Of a stretch of DNA of 64,000 nt, positions 18,678 through 27,757 are shown piece by piece. This stretch comes from an uncultured Synechococcus sp. (GTDB lineage Bacteria; Cyanobacteriota; Cyanobacteriia; Phormidesmidales; Phormidesmidaceae): the NCBI GenBank assembly GCA_937911865.1, contig CALDSK010000025.1, positions 1 to 64,000 of the forward strand, read 5' to 3'. The translations under genes and the position numbers were made by a program. Below the pieces are notes generated by a model. It did no database searches and was not told the origin of the DNA. It was given only the letters and a program-made list of their open reading frames with translations. Every line of letters begins with the position of its first letter. Positions within the stretch are counted from its first letter, which is position 1.

Positions 18678-18917
18678 ATGAAAGTTGGCGATCGCATTCG
18701 TGTCAACGCTCCGCTCACACTGTTTAACCACCCCAAACATCGCAACCAGCCCTTCAATGTAGAGGGGATGGAAGGGGTTGTTTCAGAGATTTTGACCGAT
18801 TATGAAGGCCGACCGATCAGTCCTAACTATCAAATTGTGGCGTCGTTTGAAGTCGAAGGTGCTAAGCGTCCGTTTAAGGCGCACCTACACGAAGACGAGC
18901 TGGAAGTAATCTCTTAG
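18678..18917 (+). CDS. ftrV: Ferredoxin-thioredoxin reductase variable chain
   Basis: 79 residues, ATG start. FtrV is the non-catalytic subunit of ferredoxin-thioredoxin reductase, which passes electrons from ferredoxin to thioredoxin in oxygenic phototrophs. The SH3-like sequence MKVGDRIRVNAPLTLFNHP, then VEGMEGVVSEILTDYEGRP and FKAHLHEDELEVI is diagnostic. The catalytic chain FtrC is not in the window. It stands alone between two tandem-repeat tracts. Confidence 0.95.
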   Translation: MKVGDRIRVNAPLTLFNHPKHRNQPFNVEGMEGVVSEILTDYEGRPISPNYQIVASFEVEGAKRPFKAHLHEDELEVIS

Positions 18918-18928
18918 GCAAGCATCCC

Positions 18929-18966
18929 CTTAAAACAAGACGCTTCACTTAAAACAAGACGCTTCA
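18929..18966. repeat. 19-nt perfect tandem repeat, two copies
   Basis: CTTAAAACAAGACGCTTCA occurs at 18929-18947 and again at 18948-18966 without a mismatch, directly after the ftrV stop codon. Confidence 0.97.
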
Positions 18967-18996
18967 TAGGTAGAGAAAAGGAGCGACATTAGGGCA

Positions 18997-19746
18997 TCAC
19001 GAAGACTGTTGCGTTGGGCGCATTAAGATGTCGTTGACCTCAACATGAGCGGGCTGCGATATTGCATACGCTACCGCCTCTGCAATATCAACGGCCTGTA
19101 ATACCGGAAATTGACCGTATGTATTCTGCGCTTTTTCAGCGCTCTGATAATACTTTTCAGCGAATTCAGTTTCGACAATGCCGGGACTGACGGAGGATAC
19201 GCGGATAGGGCTGTTTTGCGATCGCAATTCTCTGCGCAACGTTTCTGTCAAAGACCGCACCGCAAACTTAGTAGCCGAATACAGTCCGGTAATGGCGGGC
19301 ACCCGGTGCCCTGACATTGAACTAACCTGCACGATATGTCCTTTCTGGGCGGGCCTCATTAGCTGCACCGCCTCACGCGTACAAATACAAAGTGCTAGCA
19401 CGTTAACATCTAACATCTCTCGCCAAGATTCGGTCTTCCCTGCGGTCAACGATTCTTTGTGACCTAGCCCCGCGTTGTTAACCAGCACATCGAGCCGCCC
19501 CCAGCGGTCTTTTACGGCTGCAAAAAAGCTGAGAATAGCGGCTTCATCGCGCAAGTCTACTGACTGAATTAAGACCTCAGTATCATACTGCGCGAGGTCT
19601 TTTTTAGCCGCCTCTAGCCGCTCCTGACGGCGGGCGCAAAGCGCGAGATCGTAGCCTGCTTTGGCCAGTCGGTGTGCGATCGCTAGCCCAATACCACTAG
19701 AGGCTCCCGTAATCATCGCGACGGATCTTTTTGCAGTATTTGTCAT
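18997..19746 (-). CDS. Short-chain dehydrogenase/reductase
   Basis: 249 residues. Classical SDR: the [16 protein letters not shown] cofactor motif near residue 13, VNNAGLGH near 88, catalytic Ser in VSSMSG near 142 and YSATK near 155 followed by [18 protein letters not shown](H) preference is suggested by the basic [10 protein letters not shown] after strand 2. The substrate is unknown; the closest general type is YdfG-like 3-hydroxy acid dehydrogenase. Divergent from psbY. Confidence 0.93.
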   Translation of the reverse strand: MTNTAKRSVAMITGASSGIGLAIAHRLAKAGYDLALCARRQERLEAAKKDLAQYDTEVLIQSVDLRDEAAILSFFAAVKDRWGRLDVLVNNAGLGHKESLTAGKTESWREMLDVNVLALCICTREAVQLMRPAQKGHIVQVSSMSGHRVPAITGLYSATKFAVRSLTETLRRELRSQNSPIRVSSVSPGIVETEFAEKYYQSAEKAQNTYGQFPVLQAVDIAEAVAYAISQPAHVEVNDILMRPTQQSS

Positions 19747-19824
19747 CGTTATCCCAGGGTGATGCTAAATTATATGAGAAGATTATTACAACCTTTTAAG
19801 CAAAAATTCTGGAGAGGACTAAAA

Positions 19825-19950
19825 ATGGATATCCGTGTTGCGCTCGTGCTTTCACCCCTACTCATCGCCGCTGGGTGGGCGGGTTTTAACATTTTTAGAG
19901 CTGCGCTTGTACAGGTTCAAGACCTGATCAACAAGAACAACGCTGCATAA
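19825..19950 (+). CDS. psbY: Photosystem II protein PsbY
   Basis: 41 residues from the ATG at 19825, which is preceded by a good purine-rich ribosome site (GGAGAGGAC); an upstream in-frame ATG at 19759 would add 22 basic residues and is unlikely. The single transmembrane segment in [19 protein letters not shown] followed by [15 protein letters not shown] matches PsbY, a small peripheral subunit near cytochrome b559 in photosystem II. A perfect palindromic terminator follows at 20095. Confidence 0.88.
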   Translation: MDIRVALVLSPLLIAAGWAGFNIFRAALVQVQDLINKNNAA

Positions 19951-20094
19951 GCTTTATTTAGCGACAATACTGCGCAAACAGTCGCGCTCAGCGGCTGATA
20001 GCACTGGGCGACTGAGCGTGACTGAGTCCAACTGAAAGCGACTGAGCGCAACTAAGTCTGTGAGCGTTCACTCCACAGCCGTCTTGAGAAACAT

Positions 20095-20132
20095 AAAAGA
20101 GGGGTCCCTTGTTAACAAGGGACCCCTCTTTT
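20095..20132. terminator. 38-bp perfect palindrome, bidirectional terminator
   Basis: Two 19-nt arms meet with no spacer at 20113/20114 (AAAAGAGGGGTCCCTTGTT and its exact complement). A-rich and T-rich ends flank a GC core, as expected for a factor-independent terminator that works both ways. It separates psbY from the convergent autotransporter gene, whose stop codon is 21 nt away. Confidence 0.95.
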
Positions 20133-20152
20133 GAAGCAAATCACAGGTTCAC

Positions 20153-23128
20153 TTAGAACAGCACAGAAAACTTAATCTCACCCGTGTGAGATTGAATGCT
20201 GTCACCCAAATTGCCCTGGTATCGGAAGCCGACAGCCGTTCGTTCTGAAATAGACAGCGCCGCCTCGGCTCCAATGTAAAGACCGTTGCTATTGGCAAAA
20301 GGTGAGCCAATGCTGACATCGTTGCCCGCCAGCTGACCATCAAATTGCACCGTATCATCGCTCAGCGCAGTTTCGTATAGCAAATCCAAATTCAGCGATA
20401 GCAGCCCAACATCCACCTGACTCTGCCCGCCGACTCTAACGCCTAGCCCGGCCATTAGCTGACTGACATCAGCGCTGTCGTAGCTCACCTTGAAGGTGTC
20501 ACTGTCGGTATCAAATCCGCTATAGCTACCAAACGCGCCGCTCAAGCGCCCTATCGGTCCTACCGCTAGCTTGGCATCTGAGCGCAGATTATAAAAGCCT
20601 TCCGCTTCCGCTACAAAAACGCCGCCGCTGCTGTCTTCACCATCACCACTAATGTTTTGAGAATTGTAAGACGCCGCTACGTGCGCAGCTAAGGGGCCGC
20701 TATTGCCTTCAAAATAAGCGCCGAGCGAGTACGTCGTCACATCTGCAGAATCGCTAATCCCATTGACGTTTGTGCTACCGTAACCAACGCCCGCACCAAA
20801 CACAGCCTTTCCTGACTCACCAACATTGACTGCCCGGTCATAGCCCACAGCAATTCCGTAAGTGTTGGAATCAAACCCCGTTGATAGGTCGTCCTCTTCT
20901 GCATCTAGCAGGCCACCAAAGCCAGAAATCCAGGCACCGTTGCCGATAGCCGTCGTATCGTTCAGCGGATTATCTGAGGTCTCCGAAATAATAGAGATAT
21001 CTGAGCGCCGACTATCAACCCGCGTGCTAGACGGCAGTAAAACGCTGTTGAATAGTGTGGCAACGCGAACACCTGTGGCAGCAGCATGCGCTCTTACCTC
21101 TCCAGCCATATCAGAGAGTAACGCTTTGGCATCGTCAGGCGTTGATGCCTGGCTAATCAGTTCATTGAGGGTCACTTGCTGTTCAGCCGTCAGCAGTCCG
21201 CTATCCGTTATAGCGTTGAGCGCCGCACCAAACATAGACACGTTTTCTGCCTCAATTTGGTTGGTAAAGTCTGACTGAATCGCGATTTCTCCGCGCCCAG
21301 TGGTGGCGTTGTTAGAAGCGACACCTCTGACAAAGTTAGAACTTGAGGCGACCCTCGTGCCTTCAGCAAAAGTCGTATTAGAGAATTCCTGTGTAGGCTG
21401 TGTGCCCGTTGTGTTCTCGGTTTGAATATTCGCGGTAGCGCCAGGCTCGAAGGCCGTCACACCGCCGCCCATACCGCCCGCAGCATCCGATCTCAAATCG
21501 ATTCGGCCATCGCCTTGAACATTGACCTGGCTACCGGGGTCTACTGTAATTCGGTTCCCACTTTGATCGTCTGTGACATTGTAGGTAGACCCTTGGCCGA
21601 AAGCAGGATCGCCTGCTGTGGTGTTGCTGCCGACGTTAGTGGCCTCAAAGCCGCTGTAGTCAGCCGAATCGTTCGGTTTGCCGTTGTTGAGATTCAGCGT
21701 ATCTGTACCGCCACCCCCCGAAGCAAGCTGCCCCGGACCTGAGATGGGCTGGCTAGAGTTATCGTTTAGGATATCGTCGCCTTCACCTAGATCAATTACG
21801 GGGCTTTCACTATTGCTGGTGACAGAACCATTGACCGTCACGGTGTCACTGCCTGCCCCTAGAGCGATCACAGACCCAGAACCACCCCCAGAAACCTGAC
21901 CACCAATCTCTAAGGTGGTATTAGTCGCGCCATTATCAACGACGGCTGCGCCTGCTGCTGCAATTTGGCCGCCTGACTCAATGGTTATGGTCGCGCTACT
22001 AGCGGTTTCTTCAACCACAACGGCTTGAGCGCCCGATGATGAGGTCGTCACTGCGCCGCCGCCCTGTACGCTCAGCGAAGAACCATCGCCAACCACCACG
22101 CCCTGGCTATCCGCTGCTGCCGCTGACACTTTACCGGCAACATTGACGGTAGCATTTCTGCCAGACACCACAGCCGCGGCATCACTGGCAAAAACGCTGA
22201 CTTCTCCCCCGGCACTTACCGTAATCTTTGCGCCTGTACTTCTAATTTCAATTGCATTCGCAGCGGCTCCTTGCGTGCTGACAACGCCCCCTGCGGCCAC
22301 GTTGACAACCGTATTTTCTGCATTACTAAGCACCGCGCTAGCGCTTTGAGCCGCAGAGCTGACTGCGCCTGAGACCGTAACCTCGCCGTTGGCAGCCTCT
22401 ACCCGGACAGGATTGGCACCACTGCCAGCAGTTGTTACGCTGGCCGTTGCGCCAACGTCCAGATTGCTGTTTTCGCCTGCGAGCAAAATGGCAGTGGCGT
22501 TGGCGCTACTGGTTGAAACCTGCGCAGTCCCGATGAGGTCAATGGCTGAGGTGCTACCTGTGGCGATCGCAGTCGAAGCAGACCCACTGGTACTAACCGT
22601 GCCTTCTCGAATGGTAATTTTGGCGTTGCTGCCCGTCGTAATGCCTGCTGAGTTTTCGCCAGCGGTAGACACAATGCCATTGATAGTAATGGTGGCACCG
22701 TCTTGCACCACAATTGCAGGGGCGCTATCGCCTGCGGTCGTAATCGGACGATTGGGCCCTTCAACTGTTATCTTCGCTCCGTTGGCAAGCACAATTCCTG
22801 GGAGTTCGCCGGCGACTTCGATACCACCTTCTGGCCCCTGAATCTGGACGGTAACATTGTCAGCGTCGAGCGAGTAAACGCCTTGCGCATCGTTACCGTC
22901 AGCGCAAATAACCGTATCTCCAGATTCAGGACGATTGCCCGAAGGCGGCTCCGGTTCTTCTTCTGAGCTGTCTGTAGTGGTGATGACATCGCCTTGAGGA
23001 GCGGGCTTTTCACCTTCTAAGAGGCAAGCGGCCATTGCCTGGGTAAACGTCAGGCTGAAAGGCTTGAGGGTGCCGCTGGAAAATATCACAATTAGGCTAA
23101 AGATGGACAGGCGAAGGGTGTTGCTCAT
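20153..23128 (-). CDS. Autotransporter-type outer membrane protein
   Basis: 991 residues from the ATG at 23128, chosen because a signal-peptide-like LSIFSLIVIFSSGTL follows; an ATG at 23209 would add 27 residues. The passenger (about 60-520) consists of short repeats of the type ITVEGPNRPITTAGDSAP / ITINGIVSTAGENSAGI, rich in Gly, Ser, Ala and Val, the pattern of a beta-helix. A linker follows, and about the last 280 residues (from GAWISGFGGLLDAEEDD) have alternating amphipathic strands ending in EIKFSVLF with a terminal Phe, the autotransporter beta-barrel signature. It would place the passenger on the cell surface. Such proteins are uncommon in cyanobacteria; Cys is nearly absent from the mature part. 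Confidence 0.88.
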   Translation of the reverse strand: MSNTLRLSIFSLIVIFSSGTLKPFSLTFTQAMAACLLEGEKPAPQGDVITTTDSSEEEPEPPSGNRPESGDTVICADGNDAQGVYSLDADNVTVQIQGPEGGIEVAGELPGIVLANGAKITVEGPNRPITTAGDSAPAIVVQDGATITINGIVSTAGENSAGITTGSNAKITIREGTVSTSGSASTAIATGSTSAIDLIGTAQVSTSSANATAILLAGENSNLDVGATASVTTAGSGANPVRVEAANGEVTVSGAVSSAAQSASAVLSNAENTVVNVAAGGVVSTQGAAANAIEIRSTGAKITVSAGGEVSVFASDAAAVVSGRNATVNVAGKVSAAAADSQGVVVGDGSSLSVQGGGAVTTSSSGAQAVVVEETASSATITIESGGQIAAAGAAVVDNGATNTTLEIGGQVSGGGSGSVIALGAGSDTVTVNGSVTSNSESPVIDLGEGDDILNDNSSQPISGPGQLASGGGGTDTLNLNNGKPNDSADYSGFEATNVGSNTTAGDPAFGQGSTYNVTDDQSGNRITVDPGSQVNVQGDGRIDLRSDAAGGMGGGVTAFEPGATANIQTENTTGTQPTQEFSNTTFAEGTRVASSSNFVRGVASNNATTGRGEIAIQSDFTNQIEAENVSMFGAALNAITDSGLLTAEQQVTLNELISQASTPDDAKALLSDMAGEVRAHAAATGVRVATLFNSVLLPSSTRVDSRRSDISIISETSDNPLNDTTAIGNGAWISGFGGLLDAEEDDLSTGFDSNTYGIAVGYDRAVNVGESGKAVFGAGVGYGSTNVNGISDSADVTTYSLGAYFEGNSGPLAAHVAASYNSQNISGDGEDSSGGVFVAEAEGFYNLRSDAKLAVGPIGRLSGAFGSYSGFDTDSDTFKVSYDSADVSQLMAGLGVRVGGQSQVDVGLLSLNLDLLYETALSDDTVQFDGQLAGNDVSIGSPFANSNGLYIGAEAALSISERTAVGFRYQGNLGDSIQSHTGEIKFSVLF

Positions 23129-23463
23129 GTGAATATTTTTCCGAACAGCGGAGGGAACAATCCAAAAATGCCGAACGAATCCGCCCGACAGAAGTATCCT
23201 TCCCATCAACTAAAGTGATTGGAACAGCGTCGGTGAAAAATATTAAGAGCGTTTGATGTTACAGACAAAAATGACCGTTTTCAGCAAAAAATACCGCCTT
23301 CTTACGGAATAGCACGGTCATAAAATTGAGAGAGCCCTTCGGTGTTAAAACTGAGCAGCCTAGCAAGCTAATCTCATCGGTTAGCGTCACTGGCCAACAT
23401 TACTGGTTAGCAGACAAAGGCCTTCAGCCGACATCTGGCACTTTTAGCCAATATCTAGCGCTT
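23129..23463. other. Intergenic region between autotransporter start and rdgB end
   Basis: 335 bases on the 5' side of the autotransporter gene and the 3' side of rdgB. It holds the 20-nt tandem repeat listed separately and an AT-rich stretch near 23232-23330 likely to contain the autotransporter promoter. No other gene was seen. Confidence 0.4.
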
Positions 23464-23480
23464 TTAACCAATATCTAGCG
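23441..23480. repeat. 20-nt tandem repeat overlapping the rdgB 3' end
   Basis: CTTTTARCCAATATCTAGCG occurs at 23441-23460 and 23461-23480 with one mismatch. The second copy contains the rdgB stop codon and its last codons, so the duplication copied a gene end into the spacer. Confidence 0.95.
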
Positions 23481-24042
23481 CCTTCAGCTGTGGCATTAGC
23501 TGGTCAAATGCGATGCCTCGGTGGCTGTAGCGCTCTTTCTCTGTATGCGTCATTTCGGCAAAGGTCTTGCCCTGGGTGGTGACGTAGAAAATAGGGTCGT
23601 AGCCAAAGCCGCCTGCGCCCTGACCTTCTGTCAAGATTGACCCCGGACAACGGCCTTCGGTTTCGAGCGCGATAGTACCGTCTGGACGAGATAGGGCGAT
23701 CGCACAGACAAATTCAGCCCGGCGATCGCGCTCATCACCCAGCTCTTTGAGCACCCGATTAATCCGGTCCGCATCACTATCACCGTAGCGAGCCGAGTAC
23801 ACACCTGGCGCACCGCCTAACGCCAGCACAGAAAGGCCAGAGTCATCTGCGATCGCCCATTTCCCTGTGAGCTTCGCCACTTCAGACGCCTTTAGCCTGG
23901 CATTTTCAATAAACGTCTTACCAGTTTCTTCCACCTCAATATCAGCGGGCTTCAGGGCTAGCGTCCAGTCGAGCACCTGTAGATAATCTTTGAGCTCAGC
24001 TAGCTTGCCTGGATTGCCCGTTGCAACGATAACAGTAGTCAT
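23464..24042 (-). CDS. rdgB: Non-canonical purine NTP pyrophosphatase (RdgB/HAM1)
   Basis: 192 residues. Hydrolyses dITP, dXTP and XTP to monophosphates, keeping deaminated purines out of DNA and RNA. Diagnostic: VIVATGNPGKLAELKDYL at the N-terminus, TFIENARLKA, WAIADDSGLSVLALGGAPG with the catalytic Asp, SARYG, and GGFGYDPIFYV followed by KERYSHRG near the C-terminus. Normal length. Its last codons lie inside the 20-nt tandem repeat. Confidence 0.96.
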   Translation of the reverse strand: MTTVIVATGNPGKLAELKDYLQVLDWTLALKPADIEVEETGKTFIENARLKASEVAKLTGKWAIADDSGLSVLALGGAPGVYSARYGDSDADRINRVLKELGDERDRRAEFVCAIALSRPDGTIALETEGRCPGSILTEGQGAGGFGYDPIFYVTTQGKTFAEMTHTEKERYSHRGIAFDQLMPQLKALDIG

Positions 24043-24204
24043 AGAGGCCAGTAATAAATAGTGATCTAGAACAGCGCCATAGCGCGGTATAAAAAGTTAT
24101 TTATCAATTGTAAAGGCCCAAGGCGAGGACTATTCTAGGGCAGAGGGTCACAACTGTTTTGAATCGCCTCCACAGCGCTCTATTAGCGCTCCATCACTGA
24201 AGAT

Positions 24205-25542
24205 ATGACAAGATTTGGCAGACGAAAATTCTTAGGCTATGCGGCTACAGCCACGGGCAGTAGCGTTTTGCTTAACGCCTGCACACCAGACTTTAGCGCG
24301 CTCAATCAGCCGCTAGACGACATAGCAGAGAGCGCCACGCCCAACGCCGATCAGGCCGCAGATGGCGCGGGGGAAATTACCGTCGGCCTTTTGCACTCAC
24401 TGAGCGGACCGCTGGCATTTAGCGAAGCGCCTCTAGTAGACGCAGAAATATTCGCTATTGAAGAAATCAACGCAGCAGGCGGCTTACTCGGAAAGCAGCT
24501 TGTGCCGTTCATAGAAGACGGCGCTTCTGACTGGCCGACCTTTGCAGAAAAGGCTGAAAAGCTGATTACGCAGCACCAGACCACAGCTATTTTTGGCGGG
24601 TTTACAACCGCGAGTCGCAAAGCGATTTTGCCAGTGATGACCGCGAAAAATCAGCTGCTGTGGTATCCCAGCGCCTACGAAGGGCAAGCATGCTCTCAAA
24701 ATATTTTGTATGGGGGTGCGATCGCCAACCAACAGGTCGAACCCGCCCTTACTTGGATGCTGAACAATCGGGGAAAATCCTTTTTTCTGCTCAGCGACAA
24801 TGACCGCGTGACGCACGAAATTGCCAAGTCACTGCTGAAAGAGAAAGGGGGAAAGGTGGCTGGAGAAGCCTTCGTCCCCCTCGAAAACGGAAGCGCAATT
24901 GACATGTCGCCCGTCGTTAACGACATAGAGCAGGCGCTTCCCGAAGGCGGCATTATCTTGAACAGCTTAGTGGGCGATCAAAACCGCGTCTTTTTTCAGG
25001 CGCTCCAAAGCGCAGGTCTTTCTAGCGATCGGCATCTTGTACTGTCTTTACGAATTGCGGAAGAAGAAGTGTTCCAAATCGGCCGGTCCTTCTTACAAGG
25101 GCATTACGCCGCCTGGCCCTACTTTCAAACCATTAAGACACCCGACAATGAAAAGTGGGGCGCGGCCTTTCAAGACCGGTTCGGATTTGATCGCGTGATC
25201 GGCAGCCCAATGGTCGCGGCCTATTCGATGGTGCATCTGTGGGCGCAGGCCGTTCAAGCGGCTGAAACGTTTGACACAGCCGCCGTTAGAGCCGCCGTTT
25301 ACGAACAGACATTTCAGTCGCCCGGCGGTCCTGTCACGATGACATCTAATCACCATGTCGCTCAGAAAACCTACGTTGGCCAGGTGCGTGAGGATGGTCT
25401 GTTCAATATTATGTGGGCGGCTTCGGAGGCGATCGCACCTAAACCCTGGAACCCCAGACTATCGGGTGACACAACGTTTCTCTGCGACTGGAGCGATCCG
25501 CAAAAAGGCGAGCAGTATACGCCAGAAGAAGCAACATCTTAG
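24205..25542 (+). CDS. UrtA-like periplasmic binding protein
   Basis: 445 residues. A twin-arginine-like start (RFGRRKFLGYAATATG) leads into a lipobox (LLNAC). The rest has the type 1 periplasmic-binding fold of the urea/amide UrtA/FmdD group: ITVGLLHSLSGPLAFSE, EINAAGGLLGKQL, AIFGGFTTASRKA, LLWYPSAYEGQACSQNI, and ILNSLVGDQNRVFF. It likely binds urea, a short amide or a branched-chain amino-acid-like ligand. No urtBCDE genes are adjacent, so it is either an orphan binding protein or a sensor component. Confidence 0.88.
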   Translation: MTRFGRRKFLGYAATATGSSVLLNACTPDFSALNQPLDDIAESATPNADQAADGAGEITVGLLHSLSGPLAFSEAPLVDAEIFAIEEINAAGGLLGKQLVPFIEDGASDWPTFAEKAEKLITQHQTTAIFGGFTTASRKAILPVMTAKNQLLWYPSAYEGQACSQNILYGGAIANQQVEPALTWMLNNRGKSFFLLSDNDRVTHEIAKSLLKEKGGKVAGEAFVPLENGSAIDMSPVVNDIEQALPEGGIILNSLVGDQNRVFFQALQSAGLSSDRHLVLSLRIAEEEVFQIGRSFLQGHYAAWPYFQTIKTPDNEKWGAAFQDRFGFDRVIGSPMVAAYSMVHLWAQAVQAAETFDTAAVRAAVYEQTFQSPGGPVTMTSNHHVAQKTYVGQVREDGLFNIMWAASEAIAPKPWNPRLSGDTTFLCDWSDPQKGEQYTPEEATS

Positions 25543-25865
25543 GCTCTACTTGCAGAACCTTGATTGCAGAGCCTTAATTGAACCCGAGCACTAAGCAAAA
25601 TCACTTATAAAGAAAGCTAAACTTTTTGCCGAGTTTCTCAGTATTACAGCCATTCTTGTATCATCAGCGCTTGGAAGTCCGAGGAAACACTGATATTGTG
25701 ACGGCATCCAATACACTCTCAGCAAGGAAAAATGAGAGGGGCTTTCAGGCGTCAGCAGTAACCGAGGCTAAATAGCACCTTTTGGTGGTCACTGACAGCT
25801 AGAGGCACTTTCATCATCGACTACTGCTGAAAGGGATATCACTTCTGTTTAACAAGGTAACTACC
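25543..25865 (+). promoter_or_regulatory. Candidate structured leader upstream of mscL
   Basis: 323 bases without a gene. Several complementary pairs can form: CAC/GTG at 25688-25700, CTCTCA/TGAGAG at 25716-25738, CACC-TTTT-GGTG at 25776-25787 and an enclosing GTCAG/CTGAC at 25751-25755 with 25792-25796. The box CTGACAGCTA at 25792-25801 and GAGGAAACAC at 25681-25690 loosely recall parts of the ydaO (c-di-AMP) riboswitch, but the pairing frame of that class was not reconstructed. The nearest plausible target is mscL, 65 nt away. Confidence 0.3.
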
Positions 25866-26288
25866 ATGGCTAACCGTCAAACCAGAGCTAGAGCAACTAG
25901 CTCCGTCAGCAGTTTCGCGAACGATTTTAAAGACTTTCTTCTCCGTGGCAATGTCGTTGATCTCGCCGTTGCCGTCGTCATCGGTGCCGCTTTCGGTGCA
26001 ATCGTCACTTCCTTAATCGAAGACATCATTACGCCCCTACTCCTCACGCCCGCACTGAGCGCAGCAGGGGTAGAAGATATTGCACTCTTATCAGCAGGCG
26101 GTGTTAAGTACGGCTTATTCTTATCCGCTGTGATCAATTTCATTGTGATTGGCTTTATCTTATTCGTAATCATCCGCATTTTTGAGCGGATGAAGCGCAC
26201 AGAAGAAGTCGTTGCAGAACCCACACCCACTGAAAAGCTAGATGCTACGATGCAGCAGCTGAATGAAACCCTAGAGCGCAAGCTGTAA
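25866..26288 (+). CDS. mscL: Large-conductance mechanosensitive channel MscL
   Basis: 140 residues. MscL is the emergency pressure-release channel of the inner membrane that opens under hypo-osmotic shock. NDFKDFLLRGNVVDLAVAVV with IGAAFGAIVTSLIEDIITPL is the characteristic first helix and gate; the second helix is VINFIVIGFILFVIIRIF. A cytoplasmic helix (EKLDATMQQLNETLERKL) closes the protein. A strong terminator lies 41 nt after the stop. The long leader upstream may regulate it. Confidence 0.96.
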   Translation: MANRQTRARATSSVSSFANDFKDFLLRGNVVDLAVAVVIGAAFGAIVTSLIEDIITPLLLTPALSAAGVEDIALLSAGGVKYGLFLSAVINFIVIGFILFVIIRIFERMKRTEEVVAEPTPTEKLDATMQQLNETLERKL

Positions 26289-26329
26289 GGAACAGATTCT
26301 GTTGAGGCAGCGATTATAGCCAAATTAAT

Positions 26330-26376
26330 AAAACGCCTGGTTGATCTAACTTTTGAGTAGATTAACCAGGCGTTTT
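26330..26376. terminator. 19-bp stem terminator after mscL
   Basis: Arms 26330-26348 (AAAACGCCTGGTTGATCTA) and 26358-26376 pair throughout except for one G-T wobble, with a 9-nt loop. A-rich start and T-rich end make it a bidirectional factor-independent terminator between mscL and the convergent pentapeptide gene. Confidence 0.95.
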
Positions 26377-26408
26377 GACGATTACCTATCAACGACTTGG
26401 TGTGATCA

Positions 26409-26939
26409 TCAATCTCGGCAGCCTAAGCTCTCACGGGTAGCAACACCTGTAACCGGATTCACGCCATCGGCCCGTTCGCACATCCGCTTCACCTGAATGC
26501 GATCGATGATGGCATCGGAAAAGTCTGCGCCTGTAATGATGGTGTCACCAAAAGAACTGCTGGTTGCGATCGCATCGACAAACACCACATTTGTCATATC
26601 CGACCCATCAAAAAATACCCGATCGGCAAACGTCTTCGTAAAGTCTGCGTCCTTCAGATTCGTACGCAAAAAAGTCGCCTTGGTTAAAATCGTGCCGCTC
26701 ATATCAGCCCCTTCAAAGTTGGCATCGCGAGCATCTGCCGCCGCAAACGAACAGCCCGACAGATCTTTGCCCGAAAAGTCCTTCCCGGCCTGATTGGTTA
26801 GCGTATAGTCCACCGAATTATCTTGCGCTAAAGCCGCAGGCGCTGCGAGTGCGATCGCCATTACCGAACCGACTATCCCTAACAGAAAGCCCATCTTTAC
26901 AGCATTCCAAACCGTCTTTAGCTGCCGCAACCATCCCAT
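26409..26939 (-). CDS. Exported pentapeptide-repeat protein
   Basis: About 176 residues from the ATG at 26939; ATG at 26957 or 26894 and a TTG at 26984 are alternatives. A signal peptide ([19 protein letters not shown] followed by AALAQ) targets it to the periplasm or thylakoid lumen. The mature part has A(D/N)LxX pentapeptide units ([51 protein letters not shown]), forming a right-handed quadrilateral beta-helix. The conserved Cys pair may be relevant. It resembles lumenal TL17-type proteins of plants and cyanobacteria, whose role is unsettled. Confidence 0.9.
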   Translation of the reverse strand: MGWLRQLKTVWNAVKMGFLLGIVGSVMAIALAAPAALAQDNSVDYTLTNQAGKDFSGKDLSGCSFAAADARDANFEGADMSGTILTKATFLRTNLKDADFTKTFADRVFFDGSDMTNVVFVDAIATSSSFGDTIITGADFSDAIIDRIQVKRMCERADGVNPVTGVATRESLGCRD

Positions 26940-27148
26940 AACCGACCTCAACCACATACCAACCCTTAGATCATACGCTTTCAATGCGGTTGCGTAGCCG
27001 TTATCTGAAAGTCAGATTCTGGCCTGCATCCCCCAAAATACGACACCAAAGAAAGCGCTATTCTGGATATAACCAATAACTATTAAGGCTAGCTGTTACA
27101 GACATACTTAATTGATTCACAGGCAACACACCTTGGGTAGCCAGCACA

Positions 27149-27757
27149 ATGACCTACACTCTAAAGCGCTATCAAACCTATCAAGACTATCTAGATGCAG
27201 AAGAACTTTCACCAGAAGGTAACTATCGACTGCTCAGCACCGGAGAAGTCATAGAAGTGCCTACTGAAAACGATATCAATCGATTGATAGTCTCTGCACT
27301 GATGGCCGCGATCATTAAGGCCAAAGGGTTAGCTTTTTTTCGGTATCTCTGTCCCGGCAATAAGGAAATTCAGGTTCACCCAAGTCAAGATAAGTGCGTC
27401 AATCGTAAGCCAGACTTGATGGTCTTAGACCCTACACATTTGGCTGAAGCTAAGCAGGCTGTTCTTCTGGGTATGAATGCACCTGCTTTTGTTGCTGAAG
27501 TCGTTAGTCCTGGTAGCGAATCTAGCGAGAATTACTTACGAGATTATGTCTGGAAGCGTAAACAGTATGAGCGGTGGCAAATTCCTGAGTACTGGATTAT
27601 CGATCCACACCAAAAGCAGGTCACGGTCTTGACGCTGGTAGACGGTAAGTATCGGGATACTGTGTACGTTGGGCGAACCGCTCTCAGGTCGAGCGTTTTT
27701 CCAGCTATCGAACTCGTGGCAGACGATCTGGTTGTAGGTCAGATAAACGACGATTAG
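27149..27757 (+). CDS. Uma2/DUF820 family endonuclease-like protein
   Basis: 202 residues. The PD-(D/E)XK-type core is visible: YRLLSTGEVIEVPTEND, RKPDLMVLDP (catalytic Asp), PAFVAEVVSPGSESS, YWIIDPHQKQVTVL. Uma2 proteins are numerous in cyanobacteria and of unclear role. The stop codon shares bases with the stop of the convergent permease gene (overlap of 4 nt at 27754-27757). Confidence 0.93.
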   Translation: MTYTLKRYQTYQDYLDAEELSPEGNYRLLSTGEVIEVPTENDINRLIVSALMAAIIKAKGLAFFRYLCPGNKEIQVHPSQDKCVNRKPDLMVLDPTHLAEAKQAVLLGMNAPAFVAEVVSPGSESSENYLRDYVWKRKQYERWQIPEYWIIDPHQKQVTVLTLVDGKYRDTVYVGRTALRSSVFPAIELVADDLVVGQINDD

